From the NCBI GenBank assembly GCA_026225235.1, contig JAMFSK010000114.1, positions 62,001-126,000 of the forward strand: a DNA stretch of 64,000 nt. Direction: 5' to 3'. A model generated the notes under the pieces. It was not told the DNA's origin. It saw only the letters and a program-made list of their open reading frames with translations, and made no database searches. This stretch comes from Burkholderiales bacterium. Its GTDB lineage: Bacteria; Pseudomonadota; Gammaproteobacteria; Burkholderiales; Burkholderiaceae. The stretch's first letter is position 1. Each line of letters begins with the position of its first letter. This document shows, piece after piece, positions 9,218-18,135 of the stretch. Both the position numbers and the translations under genes were made by a program.

Positions 9218-10330
9218 TTACGCTGCCGCGAGCAGTTCGGATCCTGCGTCCACCCGCACCTGCGGGTTATACGCACGTCCAAAGCGATTGGCGAGGAAGT
9301 CGCCCAGTGCGATCGACTCTTGCCCCACAAAGCCGGCCTTCGGCAAGCGGCCTGCACGCATGAGATCCACCGCCGTGCAGATGCCCGCTGCCGTCGTGAT
9401 CTGGATCGCACTGAGCCGGCCGCGACGAGTGTCGCGCGCAAAGATCTTGCGACTGAAGGCTTCCTGAATGAACTGGCCGTCGCGCTCGCCGCTGACCGTG
9501 ATGAAGACCAGCACGACATCCTGCGTCGTCGACGGCACAGCGGAGCGCATCAGGTCGGCCAGCTTTTGCTGATCGTCCTTCAGGCGCAAGTCTTCAAGCA
9601 GAAACTTCATCAACGTTCGATGCCCAGGGTAGCGCACCGTCTTGTAGTCAAGCGACTCGACGCGGCCGGCGAGCGTCTCGCAGAGCGTACCCAGGCCGCC
9701 CGAAGTATTAAACGCTTCGTACTCGACGCCGTCGAGCGAAAAGTGTTCGAGGCCTTCGAGTGCCTGCACCAGTTCCAGCTTGCCGCCACGGATTGCTTCG
9801 CACGGGTGGCAGTATTCATTGACCAGACCGTCGACGCTCCACGTCAGGTTGTATTTGAGTTCGTTGGTCGGAAACTCGGGTAGCGCGCCGACGCGCATTT
9901 TAACGTCCCGCACGCGTGTAAATCGCTTCGCAAGTTCATGCGCGGCGATGCCGATAAAGCCCGGTGCGAGCCCACATTGCGGCATGAAGACGGTGGTGGC
10001 GCCTTCGGCCAGATCGCGGATCGTATGCGTGGCGTGAACGTCTTCGGTAAGGTCGAAGTAGTGAATGCCGGCCGTGCGTGCGGCCGTCGCGATCGTGATC
10101 GCCATGTGATAGGGCAGCGCGTTGATCACCAGATCGAACCGGCCCAGCAAGGACGTCAAAGCGTTGGAATCCGACGAGTCGACGACTTGGGTCGCGACAC
10201 CCAGTTGGGCGACTTTAGCGAGGGCCGCCGCATCGCGGTCGGCTACGGTCACCTGAAAATCGCCGGCGTCATGGAGCAATGCTGCGATGGCCCAACCGAT
10301 ATGACCGGCGCCGAGAAGAATGACTTGCAT
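9218..10330 (-). CDS. Saccharopine dehydrogenase-family protein, probable lysine 6-dehydrogenase
   Basis: This 370-residue protein begins with a Rossmann NAD(P) site (MQVILLGAGHIGWAIAALL) and continues with FDLVINALPYHMAITIATAA, YFDLTEDVHAT and PQCGLAPGFIGIAAHELAKR, the pattern of the saccharopine dehydrogenase/lysine 6-dehydrogenase group. Lysine 6-dehydrogenase converts L-lysine to aminoadipate semialdehyde. Together with the adjacent ALDH7 gene and nearby Lrp regulator a lysine-to-aminoadipate route is the best reading. The ATG at 10330 puts the GxGxxG at residues 7-12; the longer frame adds 24 unconserved residues. A true saccharopine dehydrogenase is less likely because no partner gene is present. 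Confidence 0.75.
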   Translation of the reverse strand: MQVILLGAGHIGWAIAALLHDAGDFQVTVADRDAAALAKVAQLGVATQVVDSSDSNALTSLLGRFDLVINALPYHMAITIATAARTAGIHYFDLTEDVHATHTIRDLAEGATTVFMPQCGLAPGFIGIAAHELAKRFTRVRDVKMRVGALPEFPTNELKYNLTWSVDGLVNEYCHPCEAIRGGKLELVQALEGLEHFSLDGVEYEAFNTSGGLGTLCETLAGRVESLDYKTVRYPGHRTLMKFLLEDLRLKDDQQKLADLMRSAVPSTTQDVVLVFITVSGERDGQFIQEAFSRKIFARDTRRGRLSAIQITTAAGICTAVDLMRAGRLPKAGFVGQESIALGDFLANRFGRAYNPQVRVDAGSELLAAA

Positions 10331-10569
10331 GGCCTGCTCCCTGTTGGACGTCGAGCGTGCGTCGACCTCGTTTACGGAAATTTTATAGGCCACCGTAGTC
10401 AATCAAAATGCGCGATATGTCGTGTCGAGGCGCTTTGTTCGGTCGATATGACCCATCTCTCGCCACTTTGACGATGAGGCCAAAAAGCTACCCCCCCCCG
10501 CAACCCAGGAACCCGGGAACGCGGGTTGCTCACTCATACCGCAAACCCGCTGTTCGAAAAGGAGCGCAT

Positions 10570-10785
10570 ATGCAACCCGACCGAAACGACGACACGCCTG
10601 AGAACGCTGAAAGCCCCGCCAAGGTGGGTGGCCAGGCCCCGCTGCAGCGTCACGATGAAGCGACCTCGGGTGACCGCTCGCTCAGTGATGCACAACTCGA
10701 GTCGATGCGCGGCGAGCCGGCCAAGCCGACAAAACAGGACAAGGTCAAATTGCCCGACCCGGTCGAGGCCGGAGAGGCAGGGTAA
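10570..10785 (+). CDS. Small hydrophilic, probably disordered protein
   Basis: The gene encodes 71 residues starting at an ATG with AAGGAG five bases upstream. The product is almost free of hydrophobic residues and rich in Asp, Glu, Pro, Lys and Gln (for example QPDRNDDTPENAESP), so it is likely intrinsically disordered. Its stop is 2 bp from the stop of the convergent Lrp gene. Two similar small proteins lie at 52271 and 52668. No function is assigned. Confidence 0.65.
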   Translation: MQPDRNDDTPENAESPAKVGGQAPLQRHDEATSGDRSLSDAQLESMRGEPAKPTKQDKVKLPDPVEAGEAG

Positions 10786-10787
10786 AT

Positions 10788-11255
10788 CTAGAAAACCTGC
10801 ATTCCCCGCTCGATCTTCTTGGACAACACGACAGATGTCCGCGTCCGTGCCACCCCGTCGATCGAGCCGATCTCATCGAGCAACCGGTCGAGACGCGCGG
10901 GCGATGGCGCTTGCAACAACACCATATAGTCGAACTCTCCGCTGACCGAGCACAACATCTGGATCTCGACGATCTTCGTGAGCTTGCGAATCACCTCGGG
11001 TCCGCTGCGGGCCTCGACCGTAATGCTGACGAAAGCCTGTACGAGCCCGTCGATGACCTCTCGGCCGAGCCGCAGGCTGTAGCCGGCAATGATCCCCTCG
11101 CGCTCGAGCCGTGCGATCCGTGAAATAACGGTGGTCCGCGCCACCCCGATTTCCTTGGCGAGACGTGCCGTGCTGGTCCGCGCGTCGTCCTGGAGCTGCG
11201 TAATGATCTTGAGATCGATGTCGTCGAGATTCTGGGCGGCGATTCGCTTGTTAAT
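10788..11255 (-). CDS. Lrp/AsnC family regulator, apparently starting at AUU
   Basis: This 155-residue protein has an N-terminal AsnC HTH (LDDIDLKIITQLQDDARTS, then RLAKEIGVARTTVISRIARL) and a C-terminal RAM ligand domain (AFVSITVEARSG, GEFDYMVLLQAP). The first ATG, GTG or TTG in frame is the GTG at 11144, which would cut the HTH in half. The reading frame continues upstream and begins sensibly at ATT (11253-11255), preceded at 7 bases by a perfect AGGAGG, giving the start (M)NKRIAAQNLDD. Neighbouring lysine genes suggest it controls amino-acid catabolism. A sequencing error changing ATG to ATT is the alternative. Confidence 0.82.
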   Translation of the reverse strand: MNKRIAAQNLDDIDLKIITQLQDDARTSTARLAKEIGVARTTVISRIARLEREGIIAGYSLRLGREVIDGLVQAFVSITVEARSGPEVIRKLTKIVEIQMLCSVSGEFDYMVLLQAPSPARLDRLLDEIGSIDGVARTRTSVVLSKKIERGMQVF

Positions 11256-11419
11256 TTGTCTTCCTCCTATTGACGGGCCGAACGAACGTTCGACGTCGGG
11301 AGGGCGGCGCGCTCAGCCAGCCCGCTCGACAGCCAAATCATAGCTTCAGCACGCGCCAAGTACGCTTTTTGCTGATTCAGGGTCTCGCACTGGCAAATAA
11401 TGGACAAGGAGATCCGACA

Positions 11420-12235
11420 ATGAGCGACACCCTGGGACGTCTGCTACATCTGCAGCCCGCGTTGATGGTGACCCTGACCAACGATGCCCTCCACTTTGTC
11501 GTCGCTGCCCTGATTCTCATGGTGGGATGGTGGGTATCTAACCGGATCGGCGCGCTCTTTTCAACCGCACTCGCCCACACCCACGCCGACCCGACCCTCG
11601 CGCCAATGCTCGCCTCGCTCGGTGCATGGGCCATCAGGATTTTGGCTTTTATCGCCGCGCTAGGCGAAATAGGCGTCGCCACCGCAAGCGTGCTCGCGGT
11701 GCTGGGCGCTGCCGGCTTGGCCATCGGGCTGGCGCTGCAGGGCACACTGCAGAACATCGCGGCGGGCCTGATGCTGCTCCTCCTGCGGCCCTTCCGCGCA
11801 GGCGACGTGATCGAAGGCAGCGGCGCTGCAGCCGGGATCGTGCGCGAGGTCGGGCTGTTTACCACCCACATCGAACGCAGCGACGGAAATGCGGTATTCG
11901 TACCGAACAGCACGATCTGGAGCAATCCGGTCATCAACTACAGTAGCGGCGGCGCGCAACGCGTGAACGTCGAGATCGATCTTGCGCGGCGAGGGGACGT
12001 CGAAACAGCGATCGGCGTGCTCAAGAAGATCGTTGCCGATGAACCCCGGGTGCTCGGCGGCAACACGCTCGCGCCGGCCGTCATGGTCGACGGATATCCG
12101 AGCAATGGCGGCGCCCGCCTTCGCGTCGATGCCTGGATGCGCGCCGCGGATGCTCAACTCGCCGACGAGGCCCTCGAAGGCCGCGCCCGCGCCGCGTTGG
12201 AGGAAGCCGGGTGTGCAGTCACCGAGGAAGCCTGA
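11420..12235 (+). CDS. MscS-family small-conductance mechanosensitive channel
   Basis: The protein of 271 residues has an N-terminal periplasmic segment, two hydrophobic helices (about 18-38 and 67-86), and the pore helix TM3 in the region LGAAGLAIGLALQGTLQNIAAG, with the Gly/Ala packing of MscS. The beta domain follows (RPFRAGDVIEG, VFVPNSTIWSNPVINYS). It sits in the inner membrane and releases solutes on hypo-osmotic shock. The ATG at 11420 has AAGGAG eight bases upstream. It is divergent from the Lrp gene with a 164-bp gap. Confidence 0.92.
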   Translation: MSDTLGRLLHLQPALMVTLTNDALHFVVAALILMVGWWVSNRIGALFSTALAHTHADPTLAPMLASLGAWAIRILAFIAALGEIGVATASVLAVLGAAGLAIGLALQGTLQNIAAGLMLLLLRPFRAGDVIEGSGAAAGIVREVGLFTTHIERSDGNAVFVPNSTIWSNPVINYSSGGAQRVNVEIDLARRGDVETAIGVLKKIVADEPRVLGGNTLAPAVMVDGYPSNGGARLRVDAWMRAADAQLADEALEGRARAALEEAGCAVTEEA

Positions 12236-12420
12236 GAGCCGACTTCGCCGCTAAAAAGAGGCGCTAGGACTACCGATTAACACTAATCTCCTTCAAGTCT
12301 TTGCGCCTGCTGTCGATAAACAGTCAAGGTGCTCGACACAGCCAACGTAATTGCGCTGGAGCACCTCGGACGTCCCGGCTTCCGCCGGCGACCCCTGTTT
12401 CCCACCACAGCGATCGGCCC

Positions 12421-13407
12421 ATGCGTACTTCGCAGCAGGAAATTGACGAGCGGTCCAGCCTGATCCGCAACAACCAGTTCGAACTACTACTGTTCCGACT
12501 GGGTGAAGCGCCCGGCACGGACCAGCGCGAACTTTACGGGATCAATGTGTTCAAGGTCCGCGAGATCCTCGAGATGCCGCATGTGGTGCCGATCGTCGGT
12601 GCGCAGGCTCATGTGCTCGGCGTGACCGATATCCGCGGGCAGGTCATTCCGGTGATCGATCTGGCTGCGGTCGTCGGTTGCCGCCCACGCAACGGCTTGC
12701 GCATTCTGATGGTGACGGAATACGCGCGTTCGACTCAAGGTTTCGCCGTCGAAGAAGTCGACGATATCGCGCGGCTCGACTGGAAACAGGTCCTCTCCGC
12801 CGAAGCCAGCGCGGTCGGCGGCTCGATTACGAGCATTGCCCGGCTCGATGGCAACGTCGATGGCAGCCGTCTGGTCCAGGTACTCGATGTCGAACAGATC
12901 CTCGGCGACGTCCTGCCGCAGCACACGCCGGAAGTCGATCCGACCACCATCGGGCCCCATCTGGAGCTGCCTGAGGGCTCGGTCATCCTGGCAGCGGACG
13001 ATTCCGCCGTGGCGCGTTCGCTGATCGAACAAGGTCTCGCCGCACTCGGCGCGCCGGTGATCATGACCCGCACCGGCCAGGAGGCATGGGACCGGCTCAA
13101 CGCCATCGCAGTCGAAGCTCAGAAAGCGGGCAAGTCGGTGCACGACCGGGTCGCTCTCGTACTGACAGACCTCGAAATGCCCGAGATGGACGGCTTCACG
13201 CTGACCCGCAACATCAAAAGCGATGCACGCTTCAAGTCAATCCCGGTGGTGATTCATTCGTCGCTCTCCGGTTCGACCAACGAACAACACGTCGAACGCG
13301 TGGGTGCGGATGCCTATGTCGCGAAGTTCGGCGCGGAAGAGTTGGCCGCGACTTTACGTCGCGTCCTCAGCCATTCCGCACGGGCCAGTACCCCGCTTGC
13401 CGCTTAA
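12421..13407 (+). CDS. cheV: Chemotaxis coupling protein CheV (CheW-receiver fusion)
   Basis: The 328-residue protein joins a CheW domain (about 18-165; FELLLFRLG, GINVFKVREILEMP, GVTDIRGQVIPVIDL) to a response-regulator receiver domain (about 190-320) with an acidic pocket in LAADDSAVARS, the phospho-acceptor Asp in LVLTDLEMPEMDGF, and a late Lys in AYVAKFGAEEL. CheV couples receptors to the CheA kinase and adapts by phosphorylation. No other chemotaxis genes are near. The upstream frame extends 40 residues, but homologous sequence begins close to the ATG at 12421; there is no good Shine-Dalgarno. Confidence 0.9.
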   Translation: MRTSQQEIDERSSLIRNNQFELLLFRLGEAPGTDQRELYGINVFKVREILEMPHVVPIVGAQAHVLGVTDIRGQVIPVIDLAAVVGCRPRNGLRILMVTEYARSTQGFAVEEVDDIARLDWKQVLSAEASAVGGSITSIARLDGNVDGSRLVQVLDVEQILGDVLPQHTPEVDPTTIGPHLELPEGSVILAADDSAVARSLIEQGLAALGAPVIMTRTGQEAWDRLNAIAVEAQKAGKSVHDRVALVLTDLEMPEMDGFTLTRNIKSDARFKSIPVVIHSSLSGSTNEQHVERVGADAYVAKFGAEELAATLRRVLSHSARASTPLAA

Positions 13408-13763
13408 ATTAAACTTCACAAACAATCGGTAATAAAAATTCCGACACGCGCGGCCTCCCGGCTCGCGCGCTGCCTGCGGGTTTTCCCCAAACGCGCGGGC
13501 ACCATTGTTTTGATTTGCAAAAGACTGTCTTGAGTCTCGGCCCGGTACGGGAAAAAATTGGCTGGGGTAGCATCTTTTTCCGTTCTTACGATGTTCATTG
13601 TCTGCAAACGTGGTGCGCTTTGTGTACATTCGCGTTTCTTGTGTGTTGCGTATTCCGCATAGCGGACCACGCGAACCGCGAATTACGAATTACTTACATC
13701 GATGTGCATGCGAAAGCATCCGTAAGCTGCTCGACCGTTTAACTACCCCGCCCCGGAAAACTC
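13408..13763. other. Promoter region of the RND efflux operon; no gene seen
   Basis: These 356 bp are relatively AT-rich compared with the flanks and presumably carry the efflux promoter. A short direct repeat CGAATTA-CGAATTA lies near 13678-13692. A 75-codon open frame beginning with TTG near 13515 has no ribosome site or family features and is not called. Confidence 0.4.
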
Positions 13764-16700
13764 ATGCTCGGCCTAGTTCGTATCGCCCTCCGACGGCCAT
13801 ACACCTTCGTCGTTCTGGCGATTGTCATTCTGATCGTCGGACCGTTGTCCGCCATACGAACCCCCACCGATATTTTTCCGGATATCCGGATCCCGGTGAT
13901 CAGCGTTGTCTGGCAATACACGGGTCTGCCGCCTGACCAGATGGTCGGCCGCATCACCTCGCCCTTCGAGCGCACGCTGACGACCACCGTCAACGATGTC
14001 CAGCACATCGAGGCCCAGTCGTACAATGGCTTCGGGATCATCAAGATCTTCTTCCAGCCGGGCGTCAATATCAGCACCGCGAATGCGCAGGTCACCGCGG
14101 TCGCCCAGACCCAGCTGCGCCAGCTGCCGCCAGGTACCACGCCGCCGCTGATCCTGAACTACAACGCCTCCACGGTGCCAATCATCCAGCTCGCCCTGTC
14201 GGGTAAAGGGCTGTCTGAACAGAACCTCGGTGACCTCGGGCTCAACGCCTTGCGGCCGTTCCTCGTGACAGTGGCCGGCGCGGCGATCCCCTACCCGTTC
14301 GGTGGGCGTACGCGGCAGGTACAGATCGATATCGACCCGGCGGCAATGCAGGCTCGTGGGCTCTCCGCGCAAGATGTATCGAACGCGTTGGCCGCACAGA
14401 ACCTGCTGACACCGGTCGGTACGGAAAAGATCGGCGACTACGAATACACGCTGCAGCTGAACAACGCCCCGTCGGAAATCAAGGCGCTGGGCGAACTGCC
14501 GATCAAGGCCGTCAACGGCACTACCGTCTACATCCGCGACATTGCCAGTGTGCGCGACGGCAGCCCGCCGCAGACCAATATCGTTCACGTCAACGGCCAC
14601 CGTTCAGTGCTGATGTCGGTGCTGAAGAACGGCTCAGTGTCGACACTCGGTATTATTTCCGGCATCAAGCAGCGGGTGCTCGATGCAAAGTCTTCGTTGC
14701 CCGATGCCCTCGTGGTCGATCCGATCGGTGACCAGTCGCTGTTTGTCCGCGCGGCCATCAGCGGGGTGGCACGCGAAGGGATTATTGCGGCAGCGCTCAC
14801 CAGTCTGATGATCTTGCTGTTTCTGGGGAGCTGGCGTTCGACGGTGATCATCGCGACCTCGATCCCGCTCGCCATTCTCGGCTCGATCGCGACGCTCTCG
14901 GCACTCGGCGAGACGCTGAACATCATGACGCTCGGTGGCCTTGCGCTCGCGGTCGGGATTCTTGTCGACGATGCCACGGTGACCATCGAGAACATCAACT
15001 GGCACCTTGAACAAGGCAAGGAGGTCGAGACCTCGATTCTCGACGGCGCTGCCCAGATCGTGACACCGGCCTTCGTGTCGCTGCTGTGTATCTGCATCGT
15101 GTTCGTGCCGATGTTCTTCCTGCAAGGCGTGGCACGCTTCCTGTTCGTGCCGATGGCCGAAGCGGTGATTTTCGCCATGATCTCGTCGTTCATCCTGTCG
15201 CGGACTCTGGTCCCGACGATGGCGAACTACCTGCTCAAGAAGCACGCGCATGACGAACACGGCGAGGCGGCGGAAAAGCCACCCACCCGCAATCCGCTCG
15301 TGCGATTCCAGCGCGGCTTTGAGGCGCGCTTCGAAAAAGTGCGAGGCGTTTATCACGGTCTGCTCGCGCTCGCGCTCGACAATCGACGCGCGTTTGTGAG
15401 CGTGTTCTTTGGCTTTGTGGTCCTGTCGTTTGCACTTGTACCGTTTCTCGGCCGCAACTTCTTTCCATCGGTCGACGCCGGACAGATCCTGATGCACGTG
15501 CGCGCGCCGGTCGGCGTGCGGGTCGAAAAGAGCGCCCAGATCTTTGCTGACGTGGAAGGCGCGGTGCGCCAGATCATTCCGCCGTCGGAACTCAGCACCG
15601 TGGTCGACAACATCGGTATGCCGGTCAGCGGGATCAACATGGCCTATAACAACACCGGTACGATCGGCACCCAGGATGGCGACATCCAGATCGCGCTGAA
15701 GGAAGGCCATCGCCCCACTGAAGAATATGTACGCGACATGCGTGCGAAGTTGCCGCGGGCTTTCCCGGGCGTGACCTTCTCGTTCCCCCCCGCGGACATC
15801 ATCGGCCAGATCTTGAACTTCGGCTCGCCCGCCCCGGTCGACCTGCAGATTCGCGGCAACAACCTGTCCGCCAACTTTGCTTACGCCGACCGTCTGCTGC
15901 GCGAGATCCGTCGCGTGCCGGGTGTGGTTGACGCACGTATCCAGCAGGCCCAGGGCAACCCGACCTTCAACGTCAACGTTGATCGCACACGCGCGCAATT
16001 GCTCGGCATCACCGAACGCGACGTGACAAACAGCATGGTCGTGAACCTGGCCGGCTCGAGTCAGGTGTCGCCGACCTACTGGCTCAACAACAAGAACGGC
16101 ATCTCCTATCCGATCGTGATGCAGACGCCGCAGTACAGCATCGATTCACTCGCTGAACTGCAAAACCTGCCCATCACCTCGGGCCCGACCAATACGTCGC
16201 AGATCCTCGGGGGCCTGGCTACGGTGGAGCGCACCGGCAGCAATGCCGTCGTGAGCCAATACAACATCCAGCCGATGGTCGAGATCTTCGCCACGACGCA
16301 GGATCGCGATCTCGGCGCGGTGGCCACCGATATCCAGCGCATCGTCGACCACAATGCCGCGACGCTGCCCCATGGTTCGACCATTGCGTTACTCGGCCAG
16401 GTACAGACGATGAACGGCGCGTTCGCCGGGATGCTGTTTGGTCTGCTCGGTGCCGTTGTGCTGATCTATCTGCTGATCGTGGTCAACTTCCAGTCGTGGG
16501 CCGATCCGTTCGTGATCATCTCGGCGTTGCCGGCTGCACTGGCGGGCATCGTCTGGATGCTGTTCGCCACGCACACCACCCTGTCGGTGCCGGCGTTGAC
16601 CGGCGCGATCATGTGCATGGGGGTGGCAACCGCAAACTCGATCCTGGTCGTGAGCTTCTGCCGTGAGCGCCTCGCCGAACACGGCGACGCTCTGCAGGCC

Positions 16701-16964
16701 GCGCTCGAGGCCGGGTTCACCCGGTTCCGGCCGGTGCTGATGACCGCGCTGTCGATGATCATCGGCATGGCGCCGATGGCCCTCGCCCTCGGCGAAGGCG
16801 GCGAGCAGAACGCACCGCTCGGCCGCGCCGTGATCGGTGGCCTGATCTTCTCGACCACGGCTTCGCTGCTGCTCGTTCCCGTCATTTTCTACATTGTCCA
16901 CTCGCGCCCCGGGCGCGCGTCTTCCCCGGCATCCGCTTCGCGAGGTCCTGCTCATGTCGTCTGA
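13764..16964 (+). CDS. RND (HAE1) efflux transporter permease
   Basis: This 1066-residue inner-membrane protein has the RND plan: TM1 (about 12-31), a large periplasmic loop (pore and docking domains), six clustered TMs (about 335-560), a second loop and a final TM cluster (about 865-1045). The proton-relay Asp pair lies in GILVDDATVTIENI near residue 408, and LYLLI-type helices follow. It probably exports hydrophobic toxicants or drugs together with the next two genes. It is the first gene of a three-gene operon; no dedicated regulator gene adjoins it, which is unusual for this kind of operon. Confidence 0.93.
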   Translation: MLGLVRIALRRPYTFVVLAIVILIVGPLSAIRTPTDIFPDIRIPVISVVWQYTGLPPDQMVGRITSPFERTLTTTVNDVQHIEAQSYNGFGIIKIFFQPGVNISTANAQVTAVAQTQLRQLPPGTTPPLILNYNASTVPIIQLALSGKGLSEQNLGDLGLNALRPFLVTVAGAAIPYPFGGRTRQVQIDIDPAAMQARGLSAQDVSNALAAQNLLTPVGTEKIGDYEYTLQLNNAPSEIKALGELPIKAVNGTTVYIRDIASVRDGSPPQTNIVHVNGHRSVLMSVLKNGSVSTLGIISGIKQRVLDAKSSLPDALVVDPIGDQSLFVRAAISGVAREGIIAAALTSLMILLFLGSWRSTVIIATSIPLAILGSIATLSALGETLNIMTLGGLALAVGILVDDATVTIENINWHLEQGKEVETSILDGAAQIVTPAFVSLLCICIVFVPMFFLQGVARFLFVPMAEAVIFAMISSFILSRTLVPTMANYLLKKHAHDEHGEAAEKPPTRNPLVRFQRGFEARFEKVRGVYHGLLALALDNRRAFVSVFFGFVVLSFALVPFLGRNFFPSVDAGQILMHVRAPVGVRVEKSAQIFADVEGAVRQIIPPSELSTVVDNIGMPVSGINMAYNNTGTIGTQDGDIQIALKEGHRPTEEYVRDMRAKLPRAFPGVTFSFPPADIIGQILNFGSPAPVDLQIRGNNLSANFAYADRLLREIRRVPGVVDARIQQAQGNPTFNVNVDRTRAQLLGITERDVTNSMVVNLAGSSQVSPTYWLNNKNGISYPIVMQTPQYSIDSLAELQNLPITSGPTNTSQILGGLATVERTGSNAVVSQYNIQPMVEIFATTQDRDLGAVATDIQRIVDHNAATLPHGSTIALLGQVQTMNGAFAGMLFGLLGAVVLIYLLIVVNFQSWADPFVIISALPAALAGIVWMLFATHTTLSVPALTGAIMCMGVATANSILVVSFCRERLAEHGDALQAALEAGFTRFRPVLMTALSMIIGMAPMALALGEGGEQNAPLGRAVIGGLIFSTTASLLLVPVIFYIVHSRPGRASSPASASRGPAHVV

Positions 16965-18135
16965 ATCTGCTTCCCCCCTTGTTATTCCGCGCCGCCGTCT
17001 GCGGCTGGCCGGCATCGTTGCGGTCCTGGTCGTGATCGGCGTGATCGCCGCCGGCATCGGCATTCGTGCGAGCGACGCCAGTCATCTGAAAACCTGGACG
17101 GACGACCAGGCCGTACCGACGGTCAATATCATCCAGCCGGTCAGAGAGGCCAAGGGCCCGACGCTGAACCTGCCCTCGCGCCTCGAAGCGTTTACGAGCG
17201 CGCCGATCTTTGCGCGCGTGAGCGGCTACGTGAAGTCGTGGAAGGTCGATATCGGCGGCACGGTCAAGTCGGGTCAGTTGCTTGCTGAAATCGAAACGCC
17301 CGAAGTCGATCAGCAGCTGCTGCAAGCGCGCGCCGATCTCGCGAGCGCGAAGGCAAACGCCTCGCTGGCGAATACGACCGCGAAGCGCTGGCAAGCGATG
17401 CTCGGCTCGGACTCGGTATCGAAGCAGGAAGTCGATGAACGCACGGGCGACCTCGCCGCGAAGAACGCCTTGGTCGACGCCGCGCAAGCCAACGTCGATC
17501 GCCTCGTCGCGACCAAGGCCTTCGCACGGATCCTCGCCCCGTTCGACGGTGTCGTGACGGCCCGAACCACCGACATCGGCCAGCTCGTCAATGCCGGTAG
17601 TGGCGGTGTGGGCCAGGAGTTGTTCGCCGTCTCCGATGTGCGGACCCTGCGCGTCTATGTACAAGTGCCGCAGAATTATGCGCCCGACGTGCAGGCCGGC
17701 AAGACGGCCAACCTGACCGTACCTGAATACCCGGGCCAGACATTTACCGCCAAGGTCCTCGCGACGGCCGGCTCGGTCAATGCGCAATCCGGTACGACAC
17801 TCGTGCAGTTGCTGGTCGACAACTCGAAGGGCAAACTCCTGCCCGGCGGTTTCGCCAACATCCAGTTCTCGCTGCCGGTGCAGGCCGACGCGGTGCGCGT
17901 GCCCGCCAGTGCGCTGGTGTTCGACAGCCGTGGCCTGGTGGTCGCGACGCTCGGCGGCGACAACCACGTTCACTTCAAGAAGGTCACGATCAGCCGCGAC
18001 CTTGGCGACGCCGTTGAAATCGGATCGGGCTTGTCGGCCGACGACCGCGTGATCGACACACCGCCTGACGGCCTGGTCGACGGCGACAGCGTGCAAGTGG
18101 CGGTCACCGCCAAGAAGGCGGCCGCACATGGTTAA
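16954..18135 (+). CDS. RND efflux periplasmic adaptor (membrane fusion protein)
   Basis: The 393-residue protein has one N-terminal membrane anchor (about 18-40), a barrel/lipoyl half-motif (FARVSGYVKSWKVDIGGTVKSGQ), a coiled-coil hairpin (about 110-190) and a second lipoyl half followed by beta-barrel and membrane-proximal domains (LLPGGFANIQFSLPVQADAV begins the latter). The start ATG overlaps the permease stop by 11 bp, so the two are translationally coupled. It links the permease to the NodT-type channel encoded immediately downstream (8-bp overlap). Confidence 0.92.
   Translation: MSSESASPLVIPRRRLRLAGIVAVLVVIGVIAAGIGIRASDASHLKTWTDDQAVPTVNIIQPVREAKGPTLNLPSRLEAFTSAPIFARVSGYVKSWKVDIGGTVKSGQLLAEIETPEVDQQLLQARADLASAKANASLANTTAKRWQAMLGSDSVSKQEVDERTGDLAAKNALVDAAQANVDRLVATKAFARILAPFDGVVTARTTDIGQLVNAGSGGVGQELFAVSDVRTLRVYVQVPQNYAPDVQAGKTANLTVPEYPGQTFTAKVLATAGSVNAQSGTTLVQLLVDNSKGKLLPGGFANIQFSLPVQADAVRVPASALVFDSRGLVVATLGGDNHVHFKKVTISRDLGDAVEIGSGLSADDRVIDTPPDGLVDGDSVQVAVTAKKAAAHG

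Noticed and set aside
13515..13742. 75-codon frame before the RND operon
   Set aside because: Starts at TTG with no ribosome site, Cys-rich random-looking sequence in an AT-rich promoter region.
14634..15998. 454-codon frame antisense to the RND permease
   Set aside because: Composition is typical of a shadow frame, with many Arg/His; the permease is unmistakable.
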